This document shows, piece by piece, positions 1 to 11,285 of a stretch of DNA of 64,000 nt. Numbering within the stretch: position 1 is the first letter of the stretch; every line of letters begins with the position of its first letter. The position numbers were made by a program, and so were the translations under genes. The stretch covers positions 307,501 to 371,500 of the forward strand of contig CM064684.1 of NCBI GenBank assembly GCA_032717465.1, read 5' to 3'. The notes beneath the pieces were generated by a model. It was given only the letters and a program-made list of their open reading frames with translations, was not told where the DNA came from and did no database searches. The DNA is from Coenobita brevimanus. Taxonomy: Eukaryota; Arthropoda; Malacostraca; Decapoda; Coenobitidae.

Positions 1-284
1 AAGACCAAGACAGAAAAAGACAAAACTCGAAATGGAAAGCAACAGGAAAAAAATATATATCAACGAAAGCCAGAAGGGGGAAAAATAATAATATAAAAAA
101 ATCGGCATGGAATTTCCCCTCCTATGCCCTGACGTGACCACACAGCCGACCACCCCAGCCGGCTGCACAGGCTGGCGGGGGGAGGGGGGAAGAGGAGTGA
201 GGGGGTGAAGAAGAAGAGGAGGAGGAGGAAGGGGGGGGGAGGGAGAGCTGCACTAGTCACGAACTGGAAGGAAGGATTATTTCA

Positions 285-350
<66 letters not shown>

Positions 351-998
351 CTGGTCATCAGGCAATGTGTGAAAGGCCCTGTTACGCTAGCCTACGTTGG
401 GTTATGCGATTGGCGAGTTATATCTTTTGGCGTTTGGCGATTGTTGCTGTTGTCACTGTTGATCACCCCTAGTCTGGTCGAGCAGCCCCATCGACCACAG
501 ACAAGCCCGTGCGGGATATACGGCACATTACGTATAGCTTACCTTGGTGCCGTAAAACAAACACTTCAAACCTCACACTTCACCAATCCGTGGAAACTAA
601 TAGACAGACGGATGATGTAGATTTAGATAGATAGATAGACAGATAGATAGTAACAGAAGAGAGAGATACGGAAGAACTACGGCCCTGTTCCTAACTGTAC
701 CTTTGAGACATGAGGGAAGCAGGAAGGAGGAAGGAGAATGGAGGCCTTAGGAAACATGGAGGTGAGGGGGTAAGGGCGAGGAGGGAGTAAGGGAGGAGAG
801 GTGAGGGTGAGGAGGGTGAGGGAAGCTAGGGACAGGAGTGAGGGTGGGGAGTAGGGGCAGGGGTGAGGAGGACAAGAGGTTGGGGTGAGGGTACATAGGA
901 AAGAGCAGGCAGCAACAGACCTTTGTGGGGGGGGGGGACAAGGGGCAGGGGTGAAGGGGGACTTGAGACAGGGGGAGGAAACCAGGAGGGTGGCATAC
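1..998. other. 3' flank or intron of the PTB-like gene; no exon seen
   Basis: Downstream (minus sense) of the donor at 998. It holds purine-rich low-complexity DNA (170-245, 700-900), a short (GATA)n near 625-650 and a CT/CA microsatellite. Open frames here are short and compositionally biased. I see no second exon, although the PTB-like gene should continue to the left of the window. Confidence 0.5.
288..348. repeat. Compound (CT)n(CA)n microsatellite
   Basis: About 14 CT units run directly into about 16 CA units. Confidence 0.95.
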
Positions 999-1929
999 CT
1001 GAGGAAGAGGGTGGGTCAGGGGGGTCCAGGTCGTGCGTGGGGGAGGGCGCGTCGTCACTGCCGATCCCGGACGACCTGGCGGAGTCGTCCTCATGGGGCT
1101 TCCTAGGGGGTGTGTGGGCGTGGTGCGTGAGGGGGGGCGGGCGACGCGGGCGGGGGCGGGCGGTGGTGTTGTCGTAGTCGCGAGGTGGCAGCAGAAGGGG
1201 CGCGCCTCTTGCACCAAGCTTCTCGCGTAATTCAGCAGCCAGCGAGTCGTACAAGCTGGCCACTCCACCGCCGCCACCTCCACCGCCCCCGGAAGATGTG
1301 GACGACCCGGTGGAGGCGCCATCAGACCCGGGTGGAGCTGGGAGTAGACCACGGGCTGCCAGGCGGGCCTCGAGGGCGGCTAGCTTGGCCTGGTGGGCGG
1401 GTAAGGCGGGGAGGTGGGCTAGATGGGCGGCTAGGAGTGATGCAGTGTGGGTGGAGTCGCATCGGTACGTGTGCAGGTGTACAGGGCAGCGCGTGGCGGG
1501 GTTGTACAGCAGCAGAACAGCGGACACCAGGTCGTCGTCAGGAGCCGCGCCTTGCTCCACGTAGGTGACTGCCGCAGCGGGGATGATGTGCCTGGCCCCG
1601 CCTCTCCCCAGCCCCGCTCCAGCTCGCACCACCTTCACGCCCCGGCCCGACACCTGCAGCGTCACCTTGTCTGGCTCCGACTCCCTCTCCCTCGCCAGCA
1701 GGTGCGCCAGCGCGGGTCGCACCACCTCCGGGCCGCGCAGACCCCTACATTCCCACGCGCCCAGGAACCACACGTAGTAGCTGGCCTTGCGCACACGCCC
1801 CGCCGCCCCGCTGCTCTCCCGCGGCCCCATACCGAGCCTCACATCGGCCCCGTCCCAAGACACACTAAGCCCCAGACCCTCAGCCAGCACAGCCAGCCTG
1901 CAGTCCACCGGGTTCACGTCCACACCAGC
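999..1929 (-). CDS. Large internal exon of a PTB/PID-like domain protein (partial)
   Basis: A 931-bp exon, 310 codons. It starts at a splice acceptor (pyrimidine-rich, CCCCAG just above 1929) and ends at donor CAG|GTATGC (998/997), leaving one base over. No ATG begins the frame, which continues upstream through a TTG, so this is not a first exon. Residues about 50-165 look like a phosphotyrosine-binding fold: KASYYVWFLGAWECRGLRG, then KVTLQVSGRGVKVV, then AAVTYVEQ, then VHLHTYRCDSTHTASLLAAH. That last block resembles the end of the EPS8-type PTB, a weak resemblance from memory. The tail is low complexity (Gly and Pro runs) with RSSGIGSDD and a short LYDSLAAELREKL segment. PTB proteins are usually cytoplasmic adaptors that bind NPxY-type or phosphotyrosine peptides. 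The coding strand is very GC-rich compared with the surrounding DNA. The exact family is unknown. Confidence 0.7.
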
Positions 1930-1955
1930 CTGGGGCCACAGCAACAAGACCAACA
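1895..1955 (-). other. Repeat A-like segment spanning the acceptor and first codons of the PTB exon
   Basis: On the minus strand the polypyrimidine tract, CCCAG acceptor and the codons for VDVNPVDCRL match the head of Repeat A copies at 12.88, 23.49, 34.59 and 38.76 kb. The longest shared run is GTGAACCCGGTGGACTGCAG. Similarity stops after GGCT, where the gene continues with unrelated coding sequence. Confidence 0.7.
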
Positions 1956-2614
1956 ACCCAGACCCAACTCAACCTACCGTCTGCACTTTCCACCAACACC
2001 TCCACAGCAGCACTAAATTTTCTATATAATTCCTCCACACACTGCTAGTTACAACCACACTACCACTTTTCCAAAATGTGAGTGCAATAACCTTCCACCA
2101 CACTACAGTTAGCACCACAGGGCTCACCACCACACCACACTACCACCACAGCACAGAGCACAGGGAAGGGGGAGAGGTGGAGAGGTTGATAAGGTCGTGT
2201 GGAGTGGGGTGGAGTGGAGTGGAGTGCAAGGGACCACTGAGCCAGGCCGCACTGACGAGACACACAACCTCTCCCACTGGCGGCCACACACACACTGAGC
2301 TGACGTGCCGGGGGGGGTTGTAGGGTTGCCAAGTCCAAATTCAAACATCGCTAAACTTGCTCTCATAACCGCTACAGTTCCGACAGATTCTCATAACATC
2401 AAAAAAATCCCAAAATAAGCGAGATAGAAGTTGTGTGGATGCTGCAATTGACACAGCATGACAGGTAGAAGCCAAACCACTCACACAATCAAATATGCTC
2501 TTGTTCTGGTGTGTTTTTTTAGGTCTGGGGGAACAGAATTTTCGTGTGACTCTGAGCCATGATTTGACACGACTCCTTTTCAATTAATTATCTTTGCCAG
2601 AGCATACCTGGGGT
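1956..2614. other. Upstream intron of the PTB-like gene; nothing recognised
   Basis: CA-rich then AT-richer sequence with a short GGAGT tandem run (2205-2230). No exon with matching splice sites was found. Confidence 0.4.
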
Positions 2615-2813
2615 GCTGGAGAGGGGTGCCTTCACGTGGTGGCACCGATATAACACTGCGGCTCCAGTGCCCGGTTATATAGGCATCTCATTTCACTCCC
2701 TATCTCCCGAAAGAAGGATGGTGAAGTGTAGGAGGAGGGCAACTTGAGCCTGTGCTCCACTGGGTTCACAATTAAGATGAATCCAACTACTACTACTGCT
2801 ACTACTACTACTG

Positions 2814-2847
<34 letters not shown>

Positions 2848-2850
2848 CAC
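2615..2850 (-). repeat. Repeat A copy with (TAC)n head
   Basis: Minus orientation: it ends with the family block CACCACGTGAAGGC and contains TCCTTCTTTCGGGAGATAGG. At its head is a (GTA)n tract, seen on the plus strand as (TAC)n at 2785-2850. Translations of this copy are repeat artefacts. Confidence 0.8.
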
Positions 2851-3384
2851 TACTATAGCATACCTGGAGGCAATGCAAGATGAATTCCTCAATTTAGGAG
2901 TGTTCATTTGCCAAAGACACATTCAGACAGAGGAGCAGCCAAACCCAGTGTGTCCCTAACTGTGTCACTCACTCATTCATTCACTGTGTACCTTTACCAG
3001 TTTGAAGGCTAAAATATGGCAAGTTGCAACCGTAGAGTTTGATGAGCGTCCTACTTATGGAGGGTTTGTTGAGGTGGCTGCCTGGTATGCGTTTGGGGCG
3101 TGTCTGTGGTGTGTCTGAGGGACTTGTTAAAAAATAAAGGATATATTTGGGGATGTAACGGGGTGGTGTATATGGCTGGGGCGACTGCAGCTATCTGTGG
3201 TGTCCTTTGTCTTGTTGGCCAGAATGGGATACGGCCCTACCTGTCTATCTCTTCAAAGTGGTGTTAAATAAGGACCATTACGAAAAAGAGTAGTAGATTC
3301 CATGTGGAAGGTGATCCTTTCTGTGCCCTTCCTGTAACTTACTTATACCATCATTACTACTAATACTATTACCATATCCACAAC
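2851..3384. other. Unique sequence, nothing recognised
   Basis: No repeat family, splice-flanked exon or RNA gene could be recognised here. Confidence 0.4.
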
Positions 3385-4548
3385 CACTACCAGTCACTAC
3401 TACTACTATTACCATCATTACAACTATTACCACCATCACTACTACTACTACCACCATCACTACAACCACTACCACCATCACTACTACTACTACCACCATC
3501 ACTACAACCACTACCACCATCACTACTACTACTATTACCATCACTACAACCACTACCACCATCACTACTACTACTGTTACCATCACTACAACCACTACCA
3601 CCATCACTACTACTACTACCACCATCACTACAACCACTACCACCGTCACTACTACTACTATTACCGTCACTACAACCACAACCACCATCACTACTACTAC
3701 TATTACCATCACTACAACCACTACCACCATCACTACTACTACTTTTACCATCACTACAACCACTACCACCATCACTACTACTACTATTATCATCACTACA
3801 ACCACTACCACCATCACTACTACTACTACTATCACCATCACTACAACCACCACCAAAATTACAACCACTACTATTTACCATCACTGCAACCACTACCACC
3901 ATCACTACTACTACTATTACCATCACTACAACCACTACCACCATCACTACTACTACTATTATCATCACTACAACCACTACCACCATCACTACTACTACTA
4001 CTATTACCATCACTACAACCACTACCACCATCACTACTACTACTATTACCATCACTACAACCACTACCACCATCACTACTACTACTATTACCATCACTGC
4101 AACCACTACCACCATCACTACTACTACTATTACCATCACTACAACCACTACCACCATCACTACTACTACTATTATCATCACTACAACCACTACCACCATC
4201 ACTACTACTACTACTATTACCATCACTACAACCACTACCACCATCACTGCTATTACCATCACTGCAACTATTACCACCATCACTACTACTACTATCACCA
4301 TCACTACAACCACTACCACCATCACTACTACTACTATTACCATCACTACAACCACTACCACAATCACCACTACTACGATACTATCACGACAACCACTATT
4401 AAAATCACTACCACTACGATCATAACTACTATCATTATCACTACAACCATCACTACTGCTACCATCACCATCACTGCCACCATTACTACCACCATTATTA
4501 CCATTGCTACTATCATCACTACCATCGTTATCACCCTCACGACCGCTA
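3385..4548. repeat. 42-bp minisatellite built from trinucleotides
   Basis: More than twenty copies of a 42-bp unit made of ACT, ACC, ATC and ACA triplets (for example CATCACTACTACTACTATTA). The unit is a multiple of three, so long open frames on the minus strand (Val/Met- or Ser/Gly/Asp-rich) are by-products. An A18 run closes it at about 4549-4566. Confidence 0.95.
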
Positions 4549-4796
4549 AAAAAAAAAAAAAAAAAATCAATCCTCTCCTCTGCCCGAGTTATTAAGGAGG
4601 GAGCTGACAGAGACTGAGCAGACTGAATTATGTATTGTACTGAGGAGCATATGACAACTGTTTGGCTATGCACCTCTCTCTCTCTCTCTCTCTCAGATTG
4701 ACTTTACCTGGTACATAATTTGAAATGGAGAAAATACCAAAAAATCTGTATATGATCAGGGTTGCGATAGACCCAGGATTCCGGTGGCTTGACTAA

Positions 4797-4835
4797 AGGC
4801 CGTTTCACACCGGCTGCGATGCTACGCGAGCCACG
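4797..4835 (+). repeat. Left 39-bp terminal inverted repeat of the Harbinger element
   Basis: All 39 bases are identical to the reverse complement of 7450-7488. It ends with CGCGAGCCACG, after which the two ends diverge. Confidence 0.9.
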
Positions 4836-5039
4836 TTATGCTGGCGATGCCGAGCCAAGTGGCTTTCAATCACTTGCGTTGTTTTAAATGAGGCAGTTCA
4901 CACCGGATGCGATGCTACGCAAGCGATGCCTGCAACACCGCTCTCATAGCTTTCTCGATTGCCGGGCCGACGATTTTTCCCGGCATAGCTTTGCTCACGA
5001 ATGCGCACTTGATCACTCTGGGACGCGCACCAGCGAGAA

Positions 5040-5545
5040 GAGGATGAGAGATGAGTAAAGGTGAGAGGGAAGAGGTGGGAAAGTGCGAGGGTGAAGAGAG
5101 TAGGGAAAGTGAGAGGGAAGAGAGGAGGAAAAAAGTGAGAGGGAAGAGAGGAGGAAAAAAGTGAGAGGGAAGAGAGGAGGAAAAAAGTGAGAGGGAAGAG
5201 AGGAGGAAAAGAGCAAAGGGAGGAGAGGAAGGGAAAAAGTGAGAGAGGAGAGAAAGAGTGAGTAGGAAGAGAGGAGGAAAAAAGAGAGAGAAAACAGGAG
5301 ATAAAGAGTGAGAGAGAAGAGAGGAGAGAAAGAGTGGGAGGGAAGAGAAAAGGGAAAGAGTGAGAGGGAAGAGATACGGGAGAGGGTGAGGGGGAAGAGT
5401 ACGAGAAAGGGATGGAGGGAGGGGGGAAAAAGGAAGAGAGAGAAGATGAAAGGGAGTAAAAGGAAACAATGGAGGGTAAGAGGAGAATGTGAAGAAAGAG
5501 GATGGAAGGAGGGAAAGAGGCTGAGACGGAGAGGGGGAAGCGAAG
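5040..5545 (+). repeat. Purine-rich (GA) tandem array inside the Harbinger element
   Basis: Degenerate GAGAGGGAAGAGAGGAGG units. A 26-bp version is repeated about four times at 5101-5215. Confidence 0.9.
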
Positions 5546-5829
5546 GAAGTGCTGTGAGGGGGATATGATAGCAAAGGCCACTGCCAGTAACATAATCATG
5601 AGCATCACATTTAGGTTATACCCCTGCTGGAACCACGCAATTTTATCAACACTCTCAGGTCCCTATGACTCACTCTCAGCTGAACAAAGTCGTCTGGCGT
5701 TAATTGGAGAGTTGTCCCGGCCATGAAAGAGTCAGTGGTGACAGTGATGACATTCACACGCTCTTTTGACGTACTCAGGTGAATTTAATCGTCTGGGTCA
5801 GCTGGAACAGAATGCTTGAGAAGTCCCGA

Positions 5830-6116
5830 CCATGAGAGGGTTAAACATGACGGAAACTTGTAAAGGGGTTAACCACTTCCGGCCGATGACATCAAGACAG
5901 TTTTTGTAGTTGGTATCCTGCTTCTTGATGTCTTGTCCTATGAGTGAGAGCTTCAGTGAACTGAGCGGGAGACAGTCTGAAATATTGTCTAAATTCCTCT
6001 TCATCCATTTCCAGCTCTTGAACAAGATGATGATATTCACCACATTCTAGTCTTTTCATATTTGTTTCATGTACCCACTTTTTTTTTCTTTTATTACTCA
6101 TGCCTACAGTTAACAT
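5830..6116 (-). pseudogene. HARBI1-like transposase fragment, frameshifted and truncated
   Basis: From the ATG at 6116 the frame encodes a basic lead, KRKKKWVHETN, then ECGEYHHLVQELEMDEEEFR and QYFRLSPAQF. This is the N-terminal signature of Harbinger transposases (usually about 350-400 aa). After QYFRLSPAQF the family continues in another frame, QDIKKQDTNYKNCL, so there is a frameshift. The DDE catalytic core is absent, since sequence near 5870 switches to unrelated repeat DNA. It lies inside the element bounded at 4797 and 7488, which supports the assignment. An upstream GTG would add a Glu-rich stretch and is less likely. Not functional. Confidence 0.75.
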
Positions 6117-6154
6117 TAATAACTCTTCCTCCTCCTCCTCCACACTGTGCAGTC

Positions 6155-6945
6155 CCCTCGTGTCAACAGGACACCCCGTAAACTTAACATAGCGTCACGT
6201 CACGTCATTATACGTTTTTCGATTTACCCAAAGCAAATGAGGTAATATACAGTAAGCACAGATTAGGATCTGCACAGATAACCCTGAGTTAACGGTCACT
6301 ACTTTTACTTTCGACCTGTGATGGGATGTGGATCACTGAGGGTCCCTGTTAGTCAAGTGACCACCATCGGGATTTTTTTTAATGTACCAGGGGTCACTGC
6401 TTCAGGATGAAACTTGTGTACTTGTCCCACATGGGAGAGTTCCTTGTCTCAGTGGAGTGAACGGAGCTATTGCCTGATTGACTGCTGCCTACCTAAAAAG
6501 CACCAGGAAAGGTTGCCGCACCACCCCTAAACATCCACTCTGTGCATTGCACATCCACACTGTGCACTGTGCAGTCCCCTTTTATCTAAGACACCCGTCC
6601 TATATACTTTTCAATCTCCCCAGTGCAAAGAAAGCAATATAAGCACAGATTAGGATCTGCACAGATAACCCTGAGTTAACGGTCACTACTCTTACTTTCG
6701 ACCTGTGATGGGCTGTGGATCACTGAGGGTCCCTGTTAGTCAAGTGACCACCATCGGGATTTTTTTTAATGTACCAGGGGTCACTGCTTCAGGATGAAAC
6801 TTGTGTACTTGTCCCACATGGGAGAGTTCCTTGTCTCAGTGGAGCAAACGGAGCTAGGGCCTGATTGACTGCTGCCTACCTTAAAAGCGCCAGGCAAGGC
6901 TGCTGCACCACCCCTAAACATCCACACTGTGCAGTGTGTAGCTTC
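6155..6945. repeat. About 390-bp direct tandem duplication inside the Harbinger element
   Basis: Two consecutive copies share GCACAGATTAGGATCTGCAC, offset 387 bp, and stay closely similar through GACCACCATCGGGATTTT and ACATCCAC. Copy 1 is about 6155-6565 and copy 2 about 6566-6945. Confidence 0.9.
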
Positions 6946-7449
6946 CACGTTATGTCCACAGACTTCCCATTAACTCAATGTAACCGGTTTATAATGTCAT
7001 GCCGTAACTATTATTTTATTTGTTTACTTTCTCTTTCAGGTTACTCTATCGGGTAGCTTATAGATAAAGTATTATAGAATGTGACTTTTCCTTTCCAGTG
7101 TTTCCTATAAAATTTCCATGTCAGTTTTTCCATGCTGCATGGTGGTTTTTCTCACTTTTTCCTGGAGGGTTTGGTGGTGGGGGGAGCCTTCTTGCTTTAC
7201 TATCCTTATCCTTCAACATGTAGATTAGATCTTGTAGTCATAGTTTTCTCTAACAAGCAGCCTCGAAAGGACCATAAGGTCTGTTGCTGTTTGCTTTCCT
7301 GTGTAATCCTGTGTAATCCTCCACCTCAGGGGACCACAGTGTACCAGCTCCCATCGCTGCAGCCAAGAAACTGTGTGTGTGTTAGCAGACATAGCTTCTG
7401 GTGTGAACACTCGCATAGCAAACATCGCGAGCGTGCGTCCGCAGCACAG

Positions 7450-7488
7450 CGTGGCTCGCGTAGCATCGCAGCCGGTGTGAAACGGCCT
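7450..7488 (-). repeat. Right 39-bp terminal inverted repeat of the Harbinger element
   Basis: Reverse complement of 4797-4835, followed by TAA at 7489-7491. Confidence 0.9.
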
Positions 7489-7591
7489 TAATGTACGAAT
7501 GAATGTGTGGCCCACTTCTCCTGCCTCTCCCTCTTTCGTGTTTTTCTTCGATATCTGGACCAATCCTCACTCCATTCTTAGGTGGGAAAAG

Positions 7592-7593
7592 AA

Positions 7594-7634
<41 letters not shown>
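7592..7634 (+). repeat. (GAT)n microsatellite
   Basis: About 14 perfect units. Confidence 0.95.
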
Positions 7635-7669
7635 CAGAATTATCATCATTATAATTATTATTATCATTA

Positions 7670-8000
7670 GTTGGTGGTGACCATCATCCACTCATTCGAT
7701 GTAGTGCTGCCTACTTCTTCCTTCACCTTTATCATTCATTTTCTGTGTCTGCTTTCCTGTCTTCCTATTTCTTCCACTTTTCCTGTCACTCTTTATTGCT
7801 CTTCCTTCTTTTTCAGGTGCCTTTACATTGAGTGACAAGCCTAATGGTGTCCTATAAGCCAGGAAACCATTTGCAGCGCTGGGTGGTAACCATATAACCA
7901 GCCCATACGTGTTCCTTACGTGTCAGCAAGAGTGTTGGCGGAGGGTTAGTGCCCCTCCCCGTAAAACAACTAACTCAGAGACAAACGGCCACCCCTTACG
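7670..8000 (+). repeat. Repeat E, dispersed element, copy 1
   Basis: About 320 bp, shared with 27588-27895 and, inverted and partial, with 51478-51605. Landmarks are ACCATCATCCACTCA, TTTACATTGAGTGACAAGCC and GGGTTAGTGCCCCTCCC. No coding potential and no clear terminal repeats. The class is unknown. Confidence 0.8.
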
Positions 8001-8039
8001 GGATTATGGCGTCTGCCTATGGATAGATAGATACATTAT

Positions 8040-8040
8040 T

Positions 8041-8082
<42 letters not shown>

Positions 8083-8119
8083 TTATTATTATTATTATTT
8101 TATTATTATCATATTATTA

Positions 8120-8157
<38 letters not shown>

Positions 8158-8217
8158 GTTGTTGTTGTTGTTGTTATCATTATTATCATTACCATTATTA
8201 TTATTATTATTATCATT
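8040..8217 (+). repeat. (TTA)n microsatellite
   Basis: Long TTA/TTG/TCA trinucleotide tract directly after Repeat E and a short TAGATAGA run. Confidence 0.95.
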
Positions 8218-8419
8218 AAAATCTCGTAAAAACATGCTCATTAGACTTACGCTATTTCATTTACAGCTTAAAGCAAGACGTAGACGGGAAATACGGATGT
8301 TATCGTATTTCGGATAGTATCTTAAGTGGAAGGCTTCGTAATATATCTTCCTCAGCGACTTATTCTGATTACATTTTAATCCTCTTGCACGTCACTAAGG
8401 CCAACTGTGACGGTACTAA

Positions 8420-8734
8420 AAAAAAGAGTAAAAAATATAACTAATAATATAACAAAAATAGAACAGGAAATATGTATATAACAAAACTATAACAAAAATT
8501 TACATAGAAGAAAAAATATAACAAAAATACAACACAGAAAATATATATAACAAAAATAGAACAGAAAAAATATATATAACAAAAAATATAATAAAAATAC
8601 AACACGAAAAATATATGTAACAAAAAATGTAACAAAAATATATATAACAAAAAATATCACAAAAATAGGACAAAAATATAACAAAAATATAAAAACAAAA
8701 AATATATATAACAAAGATATAACAAAAATACAAC

Positions 8735-8816
<82 letters not shown>
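8420..8816. repeat. AT-rich AACAAAAATAT tandem array ending in (TA)n
   Basis: Degenerate ATATAACAAAAATA units from 8430 to 8738, then about 38 TA units to 8815. Confidence 0.9.
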
Positions 8817-9395
8817 CACGAAAACGTTAACAAAAAATATATATCAAGGTGTAATAAGCGTAATAAATCGCCGCGAGAAAGGTGCCACGAGACTGTACAA
8901 TACTGAGGCAAACTCCATCATTACCAAAAATTAAATAAATAAATAAAACAATGTGTAATAGGCATAATAAATCGCTTACGAAAATGTGTTACGGAATCTA
9001 CAGCGCCGCGGAGAGTTTTTTGAGGGACGCTGCTCTTAAAAAAACTGCTAAATTATATAAAACTCTCTAATGCTGGCAAAACTATATATTTAAAAACACT
9101 AGAATCACAAGAACTCAAAATCCCAGTAATACGGTACCTCAAACACCATATAAATCTATTAAAAAATCGCTAAAACTTTAAATAAACTTGTCACTGTCTT
9201 TATGTCAACATTTACAAAATATCGCTAGACCCGTCAAATTATCTGTATTGAATATCCCCATCGTATTACTATAACTATTACAATTTCTGTTATCGCTAAA
9301 ATACTGTAAAAATCTCTAGCATATGGATGGAACTATGATAATATCGCTAGAAGTATAATAATCTCTATAATATCACTATTTCTTGACGCTAAAGG
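8817..9395. other. AT-rich sequence, nothing recognised
   Basis: Dense in stop codons on both strands. A few short ATCGCTA repeats are scattered through it. Confidence 0.5.
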
Positions 9396-9469
9396 TAAGA
9401 AGAAAAAAAAGGCTAAATGCAGTGACTATGTAGCGGGAAAAAGGCGCTAACGTTGGCAGCACTGGCAGG

Positions 9470-10000
9470 GGGGGCAGGTAGGTCGCCGCCCGCACACCAC
9501 CCCCACCCACACCACACACACCCTCCCCTCCCCACCACATAACCACCCCCTCCTCTCCCCTCACCACCCTCACTCTCACTCCCCCTCATCATCACCCTCC
9601 CCTCCTCTCCCCTCACCACCCTCACTCTCACTCCCCCTCATCATCACCCTCCCCTCCTCTCCCCTCACCACCCTCACTCTCACTCCCCCTCATCATCACC
9701 CTCCCCTCCCTCCCTCACTCATGCCACCCTCGTCCCTCTTCACCCCTTTCTCCATTCTTTCCCCTTTCCTCCCCCTCCCCTCCCCCATCTCTCCCCATCC
9801 CTTTTCCCTTCTAACCCCTCCCCTCCCCTCCCCTCTCATCCCCCACTCCCTCTCCACCCATCCCCTCCCCTCCTCTCCCTCCCCTCCCCTCCCCTCCCCT
9901 CCCTCCCCTCCCCTCCTCTCCCTCTCCTCCCTCCCCTCCCCTTTCCCCTCCCCTCCCCTCACTCACGGCACCCTCATCCCTCACTCCACTCGCTCCTCCG
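9470..10000. repeat. C-rich low-complexity tract with a 52-bp tandem repeat
   Basis: Three copies of a 52-bp CTCACCACCCTCACTCT-type unit start near 9561, 9613 and 9665. Cytosine/CCCCT runs follow to 10000. No gene. Confidence 0.85.
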
Positions 10001-10017
10001 CTACTACCACACAAATA

Positions 10018-10385
10018 TGTCGCCCCCACTATCACCCTCACCACTACCACTATCACCACCACTATCACCCTCACCACTACCACTATCACCACCACTATGA
10101 CCAACACCATTACCATTATCACCACCACTATCACCATCACCACTACCACTACCACCACCACTATCACCATCACCACTACCACTATCACCACCACTATCAC
10201 CATCACCACTACCACTATCACCACCACTATCACCATCACCACTACCACTATCACCACCACTATCACCATCACCACTACCACTATCACCATCACCATCACC
10301 ACCACCACAGTCACCACCACCACCAGCATCATCATCAATCACCACCACCTCAGTCAACATCACCACCATTATCACCATCACCACA
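10018..10385. repeat. 33-bp minisatellite of CAC/TAC/CAT triplets
   Basis: Eleven-triplet units (a His/Tyr pattern in one frame) repeated about nine times. It is the same kind of higher-order trinucleotide array as 3385-4548. Confidence 0.9.
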
Positions 10386-10611
10386 CCATCACAAATTTTA
10401 GTACGGTTTAGATCTATCACCATAATCGCTATACTCTCCTCATTACTAATAAAACAATCATCATTATTATTATCATCATCATTACATGTAAACTTCATCA
10501 CATATACAGTAACACAGAATAATAACAAAAATAAAATCACCAACAAAATAACGTAACATACAGTACATAAATAAAACAATAAAGAGTGAATGTGGAGTTT
10601 TACAGAGCAAT

Positions 10612-10675
10612 ACTATCTATCTATCTATCTATCTGTCTACCTACCTATCTATCTATCTGTCTATCTGTGCCTATC
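10612..10675 (+). repeat. (CTAT)n microsatellite
   Basis: Degenerate CTAT/CTGT tetranucleotide tract directly before SINE C. Confidence 0.9.
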
Positions 10676-10682
10676 TGTCCCA

Positions 10683-10885
10683 TCAGGAACGTAGGGGCCT
10701 GGGATTATGCTACACAGTTCTGACATTTAAGCCAAGGGTGACCACTGACCAGCCTCGTTCGCCCCTGAGTGACATTACGTAAGCAGTAAACCCCAGCCAC
10801 CCTCCTCTCGATGTAGACCCTTCCTGGCCACATCTGGTTGGAACGCCGTAATCCACTAAACCACCAGGCGTCTAGTGTAAAATTA
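10683..10885 (-). mobile_element. SINE C copy 1 (tRNA-like head)
   Basis: About 190-bp dispersed family shared with 29625-29830, 34218-34405 and 41290-41510. Plus-strand landmarks are GGAACGTAGGGGC, AAGGGTGACC and CCACTAAACCACCAGG. Read on the minus strand the head, GGTGGTTTAGTGGATTACGG, resembles a tRNA A box. A clear B box is not visible, so the tRNA origin is tentative. Confidence 0.65.
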
Positions 10886-10999
10886 AAGGGAGAATGAGAC
10901 CAAGAATCAGGTGAAAGAAGTATCGTACAGGAATGCATTTTGGAGAGTAGCCTAGCGCGGTGGAAGGCAGTGAAGGAATCATGGAAAATTCAATGGTTT

Positions 11000-11285
11000 T
11001 TAGTAGTGATCCAGTGTGTTCAAGGAAAGTTCGGGGCTTTGACAGTGATACAGTGTTCTAGGAAAACTTCAGTGCTTTGACAGTGATGCAGTGTTCTAGG
11101 AAAACTTCAGTGCTTTGAATGTGATGCAGTGTTCTAGGAAAACTTCAGTACTTTGAATGTGATGCAGTGTTCTAGGAAAACTTCAGTGCTTTGAATGTGA
11201 TGCAGTGTTCTAGGAAAACATCAGTGCTTTGAATGTGATGCAGTGTTCTAGGAAAACTTCAGTGCTTTGATATTGATCCAATGTG
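11000..11285 (+). repeat. 38-bp minisatellite
   Basis: Six to seven copies of a unit containing GTGATGCAGTGTTCTAGGAA and CTTCAGTGCTTTGAAT. Confidence 0.92.

Larger units (their letters stand above)
4797..7488 (-). mobile_element. PIF/Harbinger-type DNA transposon, defective, with intact ends
   Basis: A 2,692-bp element bounded by perfect 39-bp terminal inverted repeats beginning AGGCCGTTTCACACCGGCTG. It is flanked on both sides by TAA (4794-4796 and 7489-7491), the 3-bp target duplication typical of PIF/Harbinger. A second, subterminal copy of the TIR motif lies at 4893-4920. Inside are a broken HARBI1-like transposase on the minus strand, a purine-rich array and a 400-bp tandem duplication. 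Perfect ends with a dead transposase suggest mobilisation in trans by an intact relative. Confidence 0.88.

Noticed and set aside
747..1352. 201-codon Pro-rich minus frame overlapping the PTB exon
   Set aside because: Another frame of the same GC-rich DNA; the PTB frame has domain motifs and proper splice sites.
3278..4673. 428- and 196-codon minus-strand frames rich in Ser/Gly/Asp or Val/Met
   Set aside because: By-product of a 42-bp trinucleotide minisatellite with no stop codons in the unit.
6865..7056. 63-codon frame inside the Harbinger element
   Set aside because: No similarity to the Harbinger DDE core or second ORF; it lies partly in the tandem duplication.
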